The notes below the pieces were generated by a model. It was given only the letters and a program-made list of their open reading frames with translations, searched no databases and was not told the origin of the DNA. The position numbers were made by a program, and so were the translations under genes. From Limnospira fusiformis SAG 85.79 (GTDB taxonomy: Bacteria; Cyanobacteriota; Cyanobacteriia; Cyanobacteriales; Microcoleaceae): DNA of 64,000 bases. Shown one piece after another: positions 26,464 to 35,027 of this stretch. The stretch lies in the NCBI RefSeq assembly GCF_012516315.1, contig NZ_CP051185.1:186001-250000 (forward strand), given 5' to 3'. The number at the start of each line of letters is the position of its first letter. The first letter of the stretch is position 1.

Positions 26464-27237
26464 CTAAGACTTTTGTTCACCTTTGCGACTGACAAGGGAG
26501 AAAGCCGCGCCAACTGCTAGGAGTCCTAACACCATAGTAGGTTCAGGAACTTGCACACCTCTGATGGCATTCATATTTTTCTTGCCGATATCAAGGGCAA
26601 ACACAACGTCATTATAGTCTCTGTCACCACCACCGACGATATCTTCAAAAGCTAACACCAGATAGCCAGATTGTTCATAGGCCATCACTTGTTGGAATCC
26701 ATTTCTGTTCCGGCTGGAGTCAACATATAAACGAGTGGGGTTGCTGCGTCCATAACCATCGGAATTTAGGAAAAAGTCTAGGGTAGTTCCTCCGTTAACT
26801 GTACCCAAGCTGACAAAATCACCTGCTTGTAAAGCATTAGCGGTTGGGTCGTTGCCAGAATTTCGATAACCGATATGAGTTGAGCAACTGCTAGTTAGGC
26901 AGACAATATCATCAAATAGAATAGTGTCTGATATGGTGGTAGCGCCTGTAGCAGAAACACCTAACTGGTTGCGATACCATGCACCCTCACTGAGGAAATG
27001 CACTTTCACTTCATGGTTGAAATCTAATGTTAGTTTACTCAAATCTAGCTGACGACTAGAAACAAATGAGGGGTCTAGGGCTTGATATTCGGTGTGGATA
27101 TAGTCATTAAAAACACCGGAGTTAATCAGCCCTTGAAAGTGTTCATCGGCTCGTTGAATAGTGAATGCAGCAGCGGAACCAGCAACGGCTAGGGTAGTTG
27201 TGACGGCTGTAAATGCTGCAAGGATTGTGGATTTCAT
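26464..27237 (-). CDS. PEP-CTERM-anchored exported protein with DUF4114-like domain
   Basis: 257 aa. Signal peptide at the N terminus (about residues 1-24, ending AGSAAA). The DUF4114-type motif FEDIVGGGDRDYNDVVFALD precedes the C-terminal PEP-CTERM sorting signal: VPEPTMVLG, a hydrophobic helix, then the basic end SRKGEQKS. Two Cys in CLTSSCS could form a disulfide. The protein is expected to be exported and processed by an exosortase. It lies between two inverted IS630 copies. Function unknown. Confidence 0.87.
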   Translation of the reverse strand: MKSTILAAFTAVTTTLAVAGSAAAFTIQRADEHFQGLINSGVFNDYIHTEYQALDPSFVSSRQLDLSKLTLDFNHEVKVHFLSEGAWYRNQLGVSATGATTISDTILFDDIVCLTSSCSTHIGYRNSGNDPTANALQAGDFVSLGTVNGGTTLDFFLNSDGYGRSNPTRLYVDSSRNRNGFQQVMAYEQSGYLVLAFEDIVGGGDRDYNDVVFALDIGKKNMNAIRGVQVPEPTMVLGLLAVGAAFSLVSRKGEQKS

Positions 27238-27589
27238 GGGGGTTGGTCTCCGTAAGTTTTAAGATAGCAGTTCAGTAAGATGCGAGTCCTGGAAGATTCA
27301 TAACTTTTTAGCTGATGACTCTATTATGGAAAAGTTATCAGTTCTTTGTCCAGCCAAATTGGCAATCTTTACCAAATCTTTAAATAATTTATTTGTTTTA
27401 TAAAGATTATGCAAATTTTTTAGTGAAAATACGGAGATTTTTGGGGGGGATATCCCCCCCAGGGGGGTATAAATAATCGCTCATAAAAACTCCCTCACAC
27501 CCCTCTGTCCCTGTGGTATAGGGAGCCATAGAAGGAGGAGAGGGTTAGGATAAAGGATAAACTGCTATATTGAACTGAAATCAGATCTC
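27238..27589. other. Intergenic region with GC-rich hairpin
   Basis: No gene. ATATCCCCCCC-AGGGGGGTAT-type dyads at about 27446-27470 form strong hairpins; they could end transcription from the ppsA remnant. The rest is AT-rich upstream sequence of the PEP-CTERM gene. Confidence 0.4.
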
Positions 27590-29415
27590 CTATTTCTCGA
27601 TTTTGGCGACCTCTAGTAGGGTCTTGAGTAGAGAATCAGGGTTGAGGCTAATTGAATCAATCCCTAAGTTTACCAAAAATCGGATAAATTCAGGATAATC
27701 ACTGGGGGCTTGACCACAAATACCAATCTTGCGATCGTAACGTTTCGCCGTTTGAATGACCATTTTAATCATGCGCTTAACGGCTTCGTCGCGTTCATCA
27801 AAAATGTGGGCTACCAGTCCGTAATCACGATCTAAACCGAGAGTTAACTGAGTTAAATCATTGGAACCGATAGAAAAACCATCAAACACCTGGCAAAATT
27901 TATCAGCCAATAAAACATTGCTGGGTAACTCACACATGACATAAACTTGCAGACTATTTTCGCCGCGTTTTAAGCCATGTTTTGCCATTTCTGCTAAGAC
28001 CTGCTGACCCTCTTCGGGGGTGCGACAGAAAGGAATCATGGGAATGACATTAGCTAATCCCATTTCATCGCGAACCCGCTTGATCGCTTGACATTCCAAG
28101 GCGAAGGCTGGGCGATATTTGGGGTCAGTATACCGAGACGCACCCCGCCAACCAATCATGGGGTTTTCTTCGAGGGGTTCAAATTGTCGCCCTCCCAGCA
28201 AATTGGCGTATTCGTTACTTTTTAAATCACTCATGCGTACAATGACGGGTTTGGGATAAAAAGCAGCAGCAATAGTGCCAATTCCTTGGGCGAGTTGACT
28301 AACAAAATAGTCGGGTTTGCTATTAAATCCGGCGGTGAGTCTGTCAATTTCCTGGCGCGCGGTTTCATCTTGGAGTTGGTAAAAGTTAATTAAGGCGAGG
28401 GGATGGACTCGGATCTGATTAGCAATGATAAATTCTAGTCGCGCTAGTCCTACGCCGTCACAGGGTTGAGAAGCAAGGCTAAAGGCTTCGGCTGGGTTGC
28501 CAATATTGAGTAAAATTTGGGTGCGGGTTTTGGGTAAATCGTCTAATACGGTTTTGGCGATCGCAAAAGGTACTAAACCCTGATAGACTTTACCGACTTC
28601 GCCTTCGGCGCAGGAAACGGTTACGGCTTGACCGGTGCGTAAGATATCGGTAGCATTACCACAGCCGACAATGGCGGGAATGCCCATTTCTCGCGCAATA
28701 ATCGCCGCATGACAGGTGCGACCGCCGGAGTTGGTAATAATGGCGGAGGCTTTTTTCATAATTGGTTCCCAGTCGGGGTCTGTTTTTTGGGTAACTAAAA
28801 TTTCGCCGGGTTTAAATTCATGAATGCGCTGGACATTAAGCAAAACGCGGGTTTTACCTTGACCAATACGATCGCCTACAGCGCGACCCTCGACTAAGAC
28901 TTCTGCTGTACCTTGGAGGTGATATTGTTGCCAAATGCGATCGGACTTTTGAGATTGGACTGTTTCGGGACGCGCCTGGACAATAAATAATTCCCCAGTT
29001 TGGCCGTCTTTCGCCCATTCAATGTCCATGGGGGAATAACAGCCCCGAATTTGGTTATAGTGATCTTCGATAATTTGCGCCCATTTAGCCAGCTTGAGAA
29101 TTTCCTCATCACTTAGGGCAAATTTTTGTTTTTCGGTTTCTGGGACGGGAATAAGGCGGGTAGCTTCCTGGCGATCGTAAACCATTTTCACGGCTTTACT
29201 ACCCAGACGCTTGGCGATAATGGGTCGAAAACCCTCCCGCAACATGGGTTTAAATACCATGAATTCATCAGGGTTGACAGTCCCTTGGACTATGGTTTCC
29301 CCTAAGCCATAGGCGGCGGTAATGATGACGGCATTTTTGAATCCGGTTTCTGTATCAATTGAGAACATTACCCCGGAAGTGGCTAGGTCGGATCGCACCA
29401 TTTTTTGTACGCCAA
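27590..29415 (-). pseudogene. ppsA: Phosphoenolpyruvate synthase, N-terminally truncated by IS630
   Basis: The frame covers about the last 605 residues of PEP synthase (usually about 800-850 aa): the second half of the ATP-binding domain from GVQKMVRSDLATSGVM, the swivelling phosphohistidine domain (GGRTCHAAIIAREMG, His is the phospho-acceptor) and the TIM-barrel PEP/pyruvate domain with EFIIANQIRVHP and GICGQAPSDYPEF. The IS630 copy starts at the codons before VQKM. The first about 200 residues are not found on the far side of the IS, so part of the gene is lost or moved. The ATP-grasp domain is incomplete, so catalysis is not expected, although an ATG (29401) would still permit a 603-aa product. 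Confidence 0.85.
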
Positions 29416-30376
29416 TATATCATTAGTCAAGGTGGTTAGGACGCAGCTTTGAGAACGGAATCCATGGCATCATGGAGAGAATCAAACTGCTCAATGCAGT
29501 GGCGAATACGGGCTTTCAGCCACGACCAACATTTCTCTATCTTGTTGAGGTCTGGCGAATAAGGTGGTAGATAGAGTAAATGGCATTGAGCTGCCTCCAC
29601 CAGTTCAGCAATCCGCCCCCCTTTATGAAACGTTGCATTGTCCAATACTAGAGTCTGACCTGGCTTCAATGTTGGAATTAAGATGAACTCCAACCACAAC
29701 TCAAACACTGTCCGATTACAACAACCCTCAAAGCTAAAGGGGGCTAAGAGTTGTTGATGACACCATGCGGCTATATAGCTCACCCTGTCCTGCCTCTTCC
29801 CTGATTTGAGGGCATGGAAGCGTTTTCCTTCCTCGCAGTAACCATAAGGGTAATCCGAGTCCTGACTATTCATGGCGGCTTCATCGAGGTAGACCACTTC
29901 TTGTGGCTCCATCTGTTCAATCTGAGCCATAAACTCCTCTCGCTGTTGCTTCCAACGTTCTTGGTAGCCGTAAGTTTTTTTTCTGGTGAAGCCAATTTTC
30001 TTCAAGGCTCTGGATATGGTGCGAGGAGAGATGTCGTCATCCCAAAGTTCAGCCATTTGAGCGGAGGTTTTGTGGCCATGCTCTTGGGCAAAAGCCTTGA
30101 ATTTCTGCCAGTCGGTAATTTTGTGGTTATTGCCAGGTGGGTGATTAGGTTTAGGGAGGAAGTCTCCGGTCTGTGCTTTTCTTTGCAGCCAGAGATTAAT
30201 GGTGTTCCGGCTGACATGGAAAACTGGACTGGCTTCTGTTTTGGGCATACCGTCTAGTTCAATTGCATCAATAACTTTTTGTCTGAGGTCGTAACTATAG
30301 GGGGCTGGCATTTTGGGTCTTCTTAGTCATCTCGTCCTCTCCATTATACGTCCTAACTTTCCTGTCTTGTGCTATA
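29416..30376 (-). mobile_element. IS630-family insertion sequence, copy 2 (inverted)
   Basis: Near-identical to copy 1 but in opposite orientation. Its right end cuts the ppsA coding sequence. Inverted ends: TATATCATTAGTCAAGG at 29416 and GTCTTGTGCTATA ending at 30376. Confidence 0.88.
29436..30311 (-). CDS. IS630-family DDE transposase
   Basis: 291 aa, complete, with the same D143, D224, E259 triad as copy 1. Changes such as MEPQEVV for MEPEEVV and SYIAAW for SMIAAW lie outside the catalytic motifs. Transcription would run from the IS into the ppsA remnant on the same strand. Confidence 0.95.
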   Translation of the reverse strand: MPAPYSYDLRQKVIDAIELDGMPKTEASPVFHVSRNTINLWLQRKAQTGDFLPKPNHPPGNNHKITDWQKFKAFAQEHGHKTSAQMAELWDDDISPRTISRALKKIGFTRKKTYGYQERWKQQREEFMAQIEQMEPQEVVYLDEAAMNSQDSDYPYGYCEEGKRFHALKSGKRQDRVSYIAAWCHQQLLAPFSFEGCCNRTVFELWLEFILIPTLKPGQTLVLDNATFHKGGRIAELVEAAQCHLLYLPPYSPDLNKIEKCWSWLKARIRHCIEQFDSLHDAMDSVLKAAS

Positions 30377-30483
30377 CCTTTATACAGGGTCGGATAACAG
30401 CCACTGTTGGGATTGAGGACGGGACGTTTGGCATCCCGACATTGACGAGTTCCCGATTGCCATTCCCGATATCGGGTCATGTG

Positions 30484-30516
30484 CTATACGTCCTAACTTT
30501 TCTGTCTTGTGCTATA
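30484..30516. repeat. Solo IS630 terminal repeat
   Basis: GCTATACGTCCTAACTTTTC and the following TGTCTTGTGCTATA match the outer end of IS630 copy 2 (30344-30376), about 140 bp beyond the element, with no second transposase. The sequence between (30377-30483) has several GGGA/TCCC dyads and no gene. Confidence 0.7.
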
Positions 30517-30537
30517 TCTGGGTTCCGAACAGAATAA

Positions 30538-30826
30538 GGGCGGGTTCCGTGAGTTGGCGGGTTTTTACCGGGGCGTTACATAAGAAGGGCGGGTTCCGTA
30601 AGTTGCCGGGTTTTTACCGGGGCGTTACATAAGAAGAAGGGCGGGTTCCGTAAGTTGCCGGGTTTTTACCGTAGGTGAAGGCGGGTTCCGTAAGTTGCCG
30701 GGTTTTTACCGGGGCGTTATATAAGAAGAAGGGCGGGTTCCGTAAGTTGGCGGGTTTTTACCGGGGTGTTACATAAGAAGAAGGGCGAGTTCCGTAAGTT
30801 GGCGGGTTTTTACCGGGGCGGATCTA
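30538..30826. repeat. Tandem array, unit about 52 bp, six copies
   Basis: Units start GGGCGGGTTCCGTAAGTTG and continue with CGGGTTTTTACCGGGGCG TTACATAAGAAGAA; starts near 30538, 30587, 30639, 30680, 30731 and 30783. The third unit is shortened (CCGTAGGTGAA). Unit sequence varies between GTTGGC and GTTGCC. No frame runs through it. Confidence 0.88.
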
Positions 30827-30840
30827 GCACCCGCCCCTAC
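30817..30840. repeat. 24-bp dispersed repeat, copy 1
   Basis: GGCGGATCTAGCACCCGCCC followed by CTAC. The exact reverse complement is at 38531-38554, downstream of carB. Confidence 0.8.
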
Positions 30841-30866
30841 CAGCCGCCCCTATCATTGGTAGTTAT

Positions 30867-32318
30867 TTAGTCGTGGCGTTGTTGCAATTGTAGACGAATG
30901 GCTGCGTGGACGGTGCGAGTAATTGGGTAAAAATAGGCTAATACTAACCCCATGGATAAAAAGGCAATGGGAATGGGGCCTACCATCAGGCGAATTGCCC
31001 ATAATACGGATTCGGGTTGGCTGATTGCTTCTTTGGAACCGGCTGTGGCTAACAGTCCAGCATGGCTGAGAATTTGTCCGACAATAAATAGGGATAGGGC
31101 AATTCCTAGTTTTTGTAACATTACCATAAAACTGTAAAAAATGCCTTCCCGTCGCTGTCCGGTGTTGAGTTCATCGAGATCGACAACATCGGGTAAAATT
31201 GACCAGGGGACTAGGTGGGCGGTAGCTATTCCAAATCCAGCGATCGCACCTAAACCATACATGGTCAGCATTTGTCCGGGTTGCAGCATGAATAGTCCGA
31301 CTCCGGCTAACATGGTGAAGGGAATGCCTAAACAATAGACGGTTTTTTTGTCTACTTTTTGGGCGATCGCATTCCAGAAAGCCATACCCAGTAAGGATAC
31401 CCCTTGCACTAATAATGCCATTTGGGTTAAGTGGCGATCGGCTAGTTGCATATAATCTACTATAAAATAGGGTAGAATAGCAACGGTTACCTGTACTCCC
31501 AACCAGGAACATAAATAAATCCCAATGGCATAAAGAAAGGGTTTATTACTAAAGGCAATGCGAATTTGTTGTAAAAATGGTAATGATGGAGGTCGGGTGA
31601 TTGCCAATCGTTTAGCTTCTTGTTGAAAGTAGCGTTTACTGGTTCCAAAAACACATATATAGACAGATATCATCGCCATTAATCCCCCCAAACTACCCAA
31701 TAAAGGATATCGCAATTGGGGAGATTCAAATAATCCAAATAAAACCTGGGCTAACACTAAAGCAAATAGACTTCCGCCAATTTTAAAAGCTGATTGAAAG
31801 CTGATTAAACTGGTACGTTCGTCATAGTCTTGGGTAAGTTCAGCCGCCAAAGCACCGAGGGGAAGAAATACGGCGGTAAATGCGGTATAAAATAGGATGG
31901 TAATCAAGCCATAATAGCCGAATAGTAGCCAGCCACTAACAGGAGGTACAACCCAATGCAGGAAAAAGCAGATACCCAAAGGAATAGAAGCTACTATCAT
32001 CCAAGGGTAACGCCTTCCCCAACGAGACTGGGTGCGATCGCTTAACCAACCAATCATCGGATCACTGATAGCATCCCATCCTTTACCAAGTAATAATACA
32101 CTACCTGCTAAACCTGCATCAAGTCCCGCAATATTAGTCAAGAAAAACAGCAAAAAGAAGACTTGCATACAGCCGGGAATAGCACCGCCAAAATCTCCCA
32201 TTGCATAGGCGGCTTTAGTGCGAATAGCCAGATGATCACTATGGTAGTCGGTAGCTTGAAAGCGATCGCTGAGTTGAACAAGTGCCGTCTTGGCTTGTTG
32301 TCGAGAAAGGCGGATCAT
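30867..32318 (-). CDS. GPH-type sugar:cation symporter (MFS)
   Basis: 483 aa, about twelve membrane segments. The GPH/MelB signature is visible: GKGWDAISDPMIGWLSDRTQSRWGRR (shown here in part, Asp pair in the cation site region) in loop 2-3 and a matching PMIGW-type segment. Members carry glycosides, pentosides or hexuronides with Na+ or H+. The substrate cannot be read from sequence. Its first codons and upstream region have been duplicated in a tandem array (32271-33146). A ROK sugar kinase lies on the far side of that array on the same strand, which suggests that the two once formed a sugar uptake and phosphorylation unit; that is inference. Confidence 0.85.
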   Translation of the reverse strand: MIRLSRQQAKTALVQLSDRFQATDYHSDHLAIRTKAAYAMGDFGGAIPGCMQVFFLLFFLTNIAGLDAGLAGSVLLLGKGWDAISDPMIGWLSDRTQSRWGRRYPWMIVASIPLGICFFLHWVVPPVSGWLLFGYYGLITILFYTAFTAVFLPLGALAAELTQDYDERTSLISFQSAFKIGGSLFALVLAQVLFGLFESPQLRYPLLGSLGGLMAMISVYICVFGTSKRYFQQEAKRLAITRPPSLPFLQQIRIAFSNKPFLYAIGIYLCSWLGVQVTVAILPYFIVDYMQLADRHLTQMALLVQGVSLLGMAFWNAIAQKVDKKTVYCLGIPFTMLAGVGLFMLQPGQMLTMYGLGAIAGFGIATAHLVPWSILPDVVDLDELNTGQRREGIFYSFMVMLQKLGIALSLFIVGQILSHAGLLATAGSKEAISQPESVLWAIRLMVGPIPIAFLSMGLVLAYFYPITRTVHAAIRLQLQQRHD

Positions 32319-33146
32319 AGTTTAGGATTTATCTACAGGTAATTCTCGGATTGATTGATAATAGCATATATACATTGAGTTAGCATTGACTTCAGGAAAT
32401 CATGTTAATTATTAATTATTAATTATTAATTATTAATTATTAATTATCTGAGTTAAACAAGTGCCGTCTTGGCTTGTTGTCGAGAAAGGCGGATCATAGT
32501 TTAGGATTTATCTACAGGTAATTCTCGGATTGATTGATAATAGCATATATACATTGAGTTAGCATTGACTTCAGGAAATCATGTTAATTATTAATTATTA
32601 ATTATTAATTATTAATTATCTGAGTTAAACAAGTGCCGTCTTGGCTTGTTGTCGAGAAAGGCGGATCATAGTTTAGGATTTATCTACAGGTAATTCTCGG
32701 ATTGATTGATAATAGCATATATACATTGAGTTAGCATTGACTTCAGGAAATCATGTTAATTATTAATTATTAATTATTAATTATTAATTATCTGAGTTAA
32801 ACAAGTGCCGTCTTGGCTTGTTGTCGAGAAAGGCGGATCATAGTTTAGGATTTATCTACAGGTAATTCTCGGATTGATTGATAATAGCATATATACATTG
32901 AGTTAGCATTGACTTCAGGAAATCATGTTAATTATTAATTATTAATTATTAATTATTAATTATTAATTATCTGAGTTAAACAAGTGCCGTCTTGGCTTGT
33001 TGTCGAGAAAGGCGGATCATAGTTTAGGATTTATCTACAGGTAATTCTCGGATTGATTGATAATAGCATATATACATTGAGTTAGCATTGACTTCAGGAA
33101 ATCATGTTAATTATTAATTATTAATTATTAATTATTAATTATCTGA
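32271..33146. repeat. Tandem array of a 172/179-bp unit that includes the symporter's start
   Basis: Five phased occurrences of AGTGCCGTCTTGGCTTG at 32281, 32460, 32632, 32804 and 32983, so spacings are 179, 172, 172 and 179. The 7-bp difference is one heptamer (TTAATTA type) in the AT-rich part. Each unit contains, on the minus strand, the symporter start codon and first 13-14 codons (MIRLSRQQAKTALV) and its upstream region. In the duplicated units GTTCAACTC is GTTTAACTC, which places a TAA right after codon 14. The last unit runs into the 3' end of the ROK gene. Confidence 0.92.
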
Positions 33147-34030
33147 AAAGCAAGTCGCGCCGCCCCTATAGTACCCGCCTGATTTCCTAATTCGGCGGTC
33201 AAAATTTGTAGCCCTTCCCGAGAAGTGGGTAAAACTCGGCGTTGAATTTCCTCCCAGAGGGTTGGTAAAAATAGATTCGCTGCCGCACTAATACCACCGC
33301 CTAAAATGACCGCTTCTGGAGTCAAAACATAAATTAAACTAGCTAAACCCGCCCCTAACCGTCGCCCATATTCTTCCCAATAGGCTAAGGCTTGGGAATC
33401 ACCTGCGATCGCCTTTTTGGCTAGGTCAGAAGGGTGATCACCCGTTTCTCGGCGGATAGCTTGTACAGAGACATATTGTTCCAGAGAACCCTGATTTCCG
33501 CTATTACAAGGGGGTCCATCGGGGTTCAAAGTAATTAATCCCAACTCCCCCGCCGCGCCGCGATGACCCACAAATAACTGACGATTGAGGATAATCGCCC
33601 CGCCAACTCCTGTCCCCAGAGTTAACATAATCAGATTATCAAAATTTCGTCCCGCCCCTAACCAGGCTTCCCCCAACCCCGCACAATTAGCATCATTAGC
33701 CATGATTACTGGCTTTTGGGTTTTTTCTTCCAGCCAGTCTGCTAAGGGAACATCCCGCCAATTCTCTAGGTTAATGGCTACCTGGGAGATACGCCCCGTC
33801 CCATCTACTGGTCCCGGTAAACCCACCCCGATCGCCGCCCAAGACTCGACAGGGGCTGTTATTTGTGATATAGCGTTTAGTATTGCTGCCAACACAGCTT
33901 CCGGGGTAGCGGGTTGTGGAGTTGCCACCGTCAGGGATTGGTTACAGGAACCGTCCGCCTCAAACAGTCCCAGTTTAATCGCCGTCCCCCCTAAATCAAT
34001 ACCAATGACCTGAGCGGATTTTGGTTTCAT
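33128..34030 (-). CDS. ROK-family sugar kinase (glucokinase type)
   Basis: 300 aa. Phosphate-1 motif GIDLGGTAIKLGLFEADG at the N terminus, NDANCAGLGEAWLGAG with the catalytic Asp, GTGVGGAIILN, and LGGGIS (adenosine motif). The usual ROK zinc motif CxCGxxGC is absent; the region reads PPCNSGNQGSLEQY with a single Cys, so zinc binding is unlikely. Reaction: ATP-dependent phosphorylation of glucose or a related hexose. The last residues and stop (FQIINN-stop) are encoded by the AT-rich heptamers of the neighbouring tandem array, so the natural C terminus may have been replaced. Confidence 0.87.
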   Translation of the reverse strand: MKPKSAQVIGIDLGGTAIKLGLFEADGSCNQSLTVATPQPATPEAVLAAILNAISQITAPVESWAAIGVGLPGPVDGTGRISQVAINLENWRDVPLADWLEEKTQKPVIMANDANCAGLGEAWLGAGRNFDNLIMLTLGTGVGGAIILNRQLFVGHRGAAGELGLITLNPDGPPCNSGNQGSLEQYVSVQAIRRETGDHPSDLAKKAIAGDSQALAYWEEYGRRLGAGLASLIYVLTPEAVILGGGISAAANLFLPTLWEEIQRRVLPTSREGLQILTAELGNQAGTIGAARLAFQIINN

Positions 34031-34320
34031 TCTACTTCGTCGCGTTCTATGCTGCTAGTATAAATGGGTTCGACGCGAATCCCCATAATACTAGAGGGAC
34101 GAACTACCAGATACTCACCTTCAATGGTTTTAATCGGGACATTGAGAAAATCGGTATCAGTGTGCTTAGGAATCAGAACCTTAGTGTACCAGGTCTGAAA
34201 ATCCTGGATCGTCCTGAACCGGACTTCTTCCCGGTGTCCCCCCTGAATCAAAAGATGAACCGCGTATGAACTAGGTTTAGGCATAAGGATGTTTGGGATA
34301 ATAAGGGATTGTTGTACCAT
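34027..34320 (-). CDS. Conserved hypothetical protein upstream of ROK kinase
   Basis: 97 aa, soluble, mixed alpha/beta (VHLLIQGGHREEVRFRTIQDFQTWY). The 3' end overlaps the ROK start by ATGA, so the two are translationally coupled. It is not a family I can name, although this gene type is common in filamentous cyanobacteria. Confidence 0.65.
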   Translation of the reverse strand: MVQQSLIIPNILMPKPSSYAVHLLIQGGHREEVRFRTIQDFQTWYTKVLIPKHTDTDFLNVPIKTIEGEYLVVRPSSIMGIRVEPIYTSSIERDEVE

Positions 34321-35027
34321 TTTCTCACTAATCAGGGCGATCGGTCAATCCATTAGTAACGATACACCAATATCAGCCAGAAGATGAAATAAGTTCACCA
34401 CCATCAGTATTTAATCAGTTCCCTGATATCAGCCTTGTCTTTACTGATTATAGATGATTCAGGAAATTGTGATCACAACTCATGGCTGATTGGTAGAACC
34501 TCGAAATTGGGTAATTTCGGCTATTGTTAATGGCTAGGTGGTGGAATTAGACACATTTTTTCATATACTGTTATTGGATTGTTAAAAAGAGGATTAATTT
34601 AGATATGTATACACTGATAATCATGGGAGTTTTCTCGTCATGTCTACAATCATTATTACTGGTTGTTAGTTGATTTTCCGGTTCTAGGGTAGTAGTACGA
34701 TCGCACTTGTCAAGTTCAGTCTGAACATTTAGGCGGGAGTTGAGATTGTACCCTGGCATTGATTACAGTGAGCGATCGCCCATAATTGGGCATCGGATCT
34801 AAAATTAGGCTGATGATGTTCAGTTAAATTTAAGTCTAAGTTATGATTTTTAAGCGCCAGGAAGTGGCGTTTAGGCCTGTGGAGACGATGGGAGACCCCA
34901 GCTATAAACTAATAGCCTGGGGAATTGTCGGAGAAGCAGGAAGCCTACACCCAATGCGTCAGCCTGTTCTGACCCAGGTGGTGGTAGGGTACTTCACAGA
35001 TAACCGAATAACGGATAGTTAAGAGAT
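34321..35027 (+). promoter_or_regulatory. 707-bp upstream region of carB
   Basis: No supported gene. A 62-aa minus-strand frame at 34571-34759 lacks any coding signature. The right third holds a structured element (34852-34995, separate entry); the rest is AT-rich with GATCAC/GTGATC-like dyads near 34466. The carB ribosome binding site is AAGAG, 5 nt before the ATG. Confidence 0.45.
34852..34995 (+). ncRNA. Structured RNA or orphan omega-RNA-like remnant before carB
   Basis: Hairpin AAGCGCCA-GGAAG-TGGCGTTT (34852-34872, 8 bp), hairpin CCCCAGCTAT/ATAGCCTGGGG (34896-34922, one bulge), then GGAGAAGCAGGAAGCC. The GAAGCAGGAAGCC tail is, from memory, typical of the right ends of cyanobacterial tnpB elements. 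No tnpB is adjacent. A carB leader RNA is the alternative. Confidence 0.4.

Noticed and set aside
27590..29401. A natural short 603-aa PEP synthase
   Set aside because: The frame continues upstream of the ATG into family-conserved GVQKM codons and stops exactly at the IS630 end, so it is truncated.
30538..30826. Possible CRISPR-like or coding repeat
   Set aside because: Units are contiguous with no spacers, and no frame is open through them.
32271..33146. Regular repeats that could be taken for a CRISPR array
   Set aside because: The whole 172/179-bp unit is repeated without unique spacers, and it includes a gene start; no cas genes are present. It is a tandem duplication.
34571..34759. 62-aa minus-strand frame upstream of carB
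   Set aside because: No ribosome binding site, biased composition and no neighbour logic; treated as intergenic.
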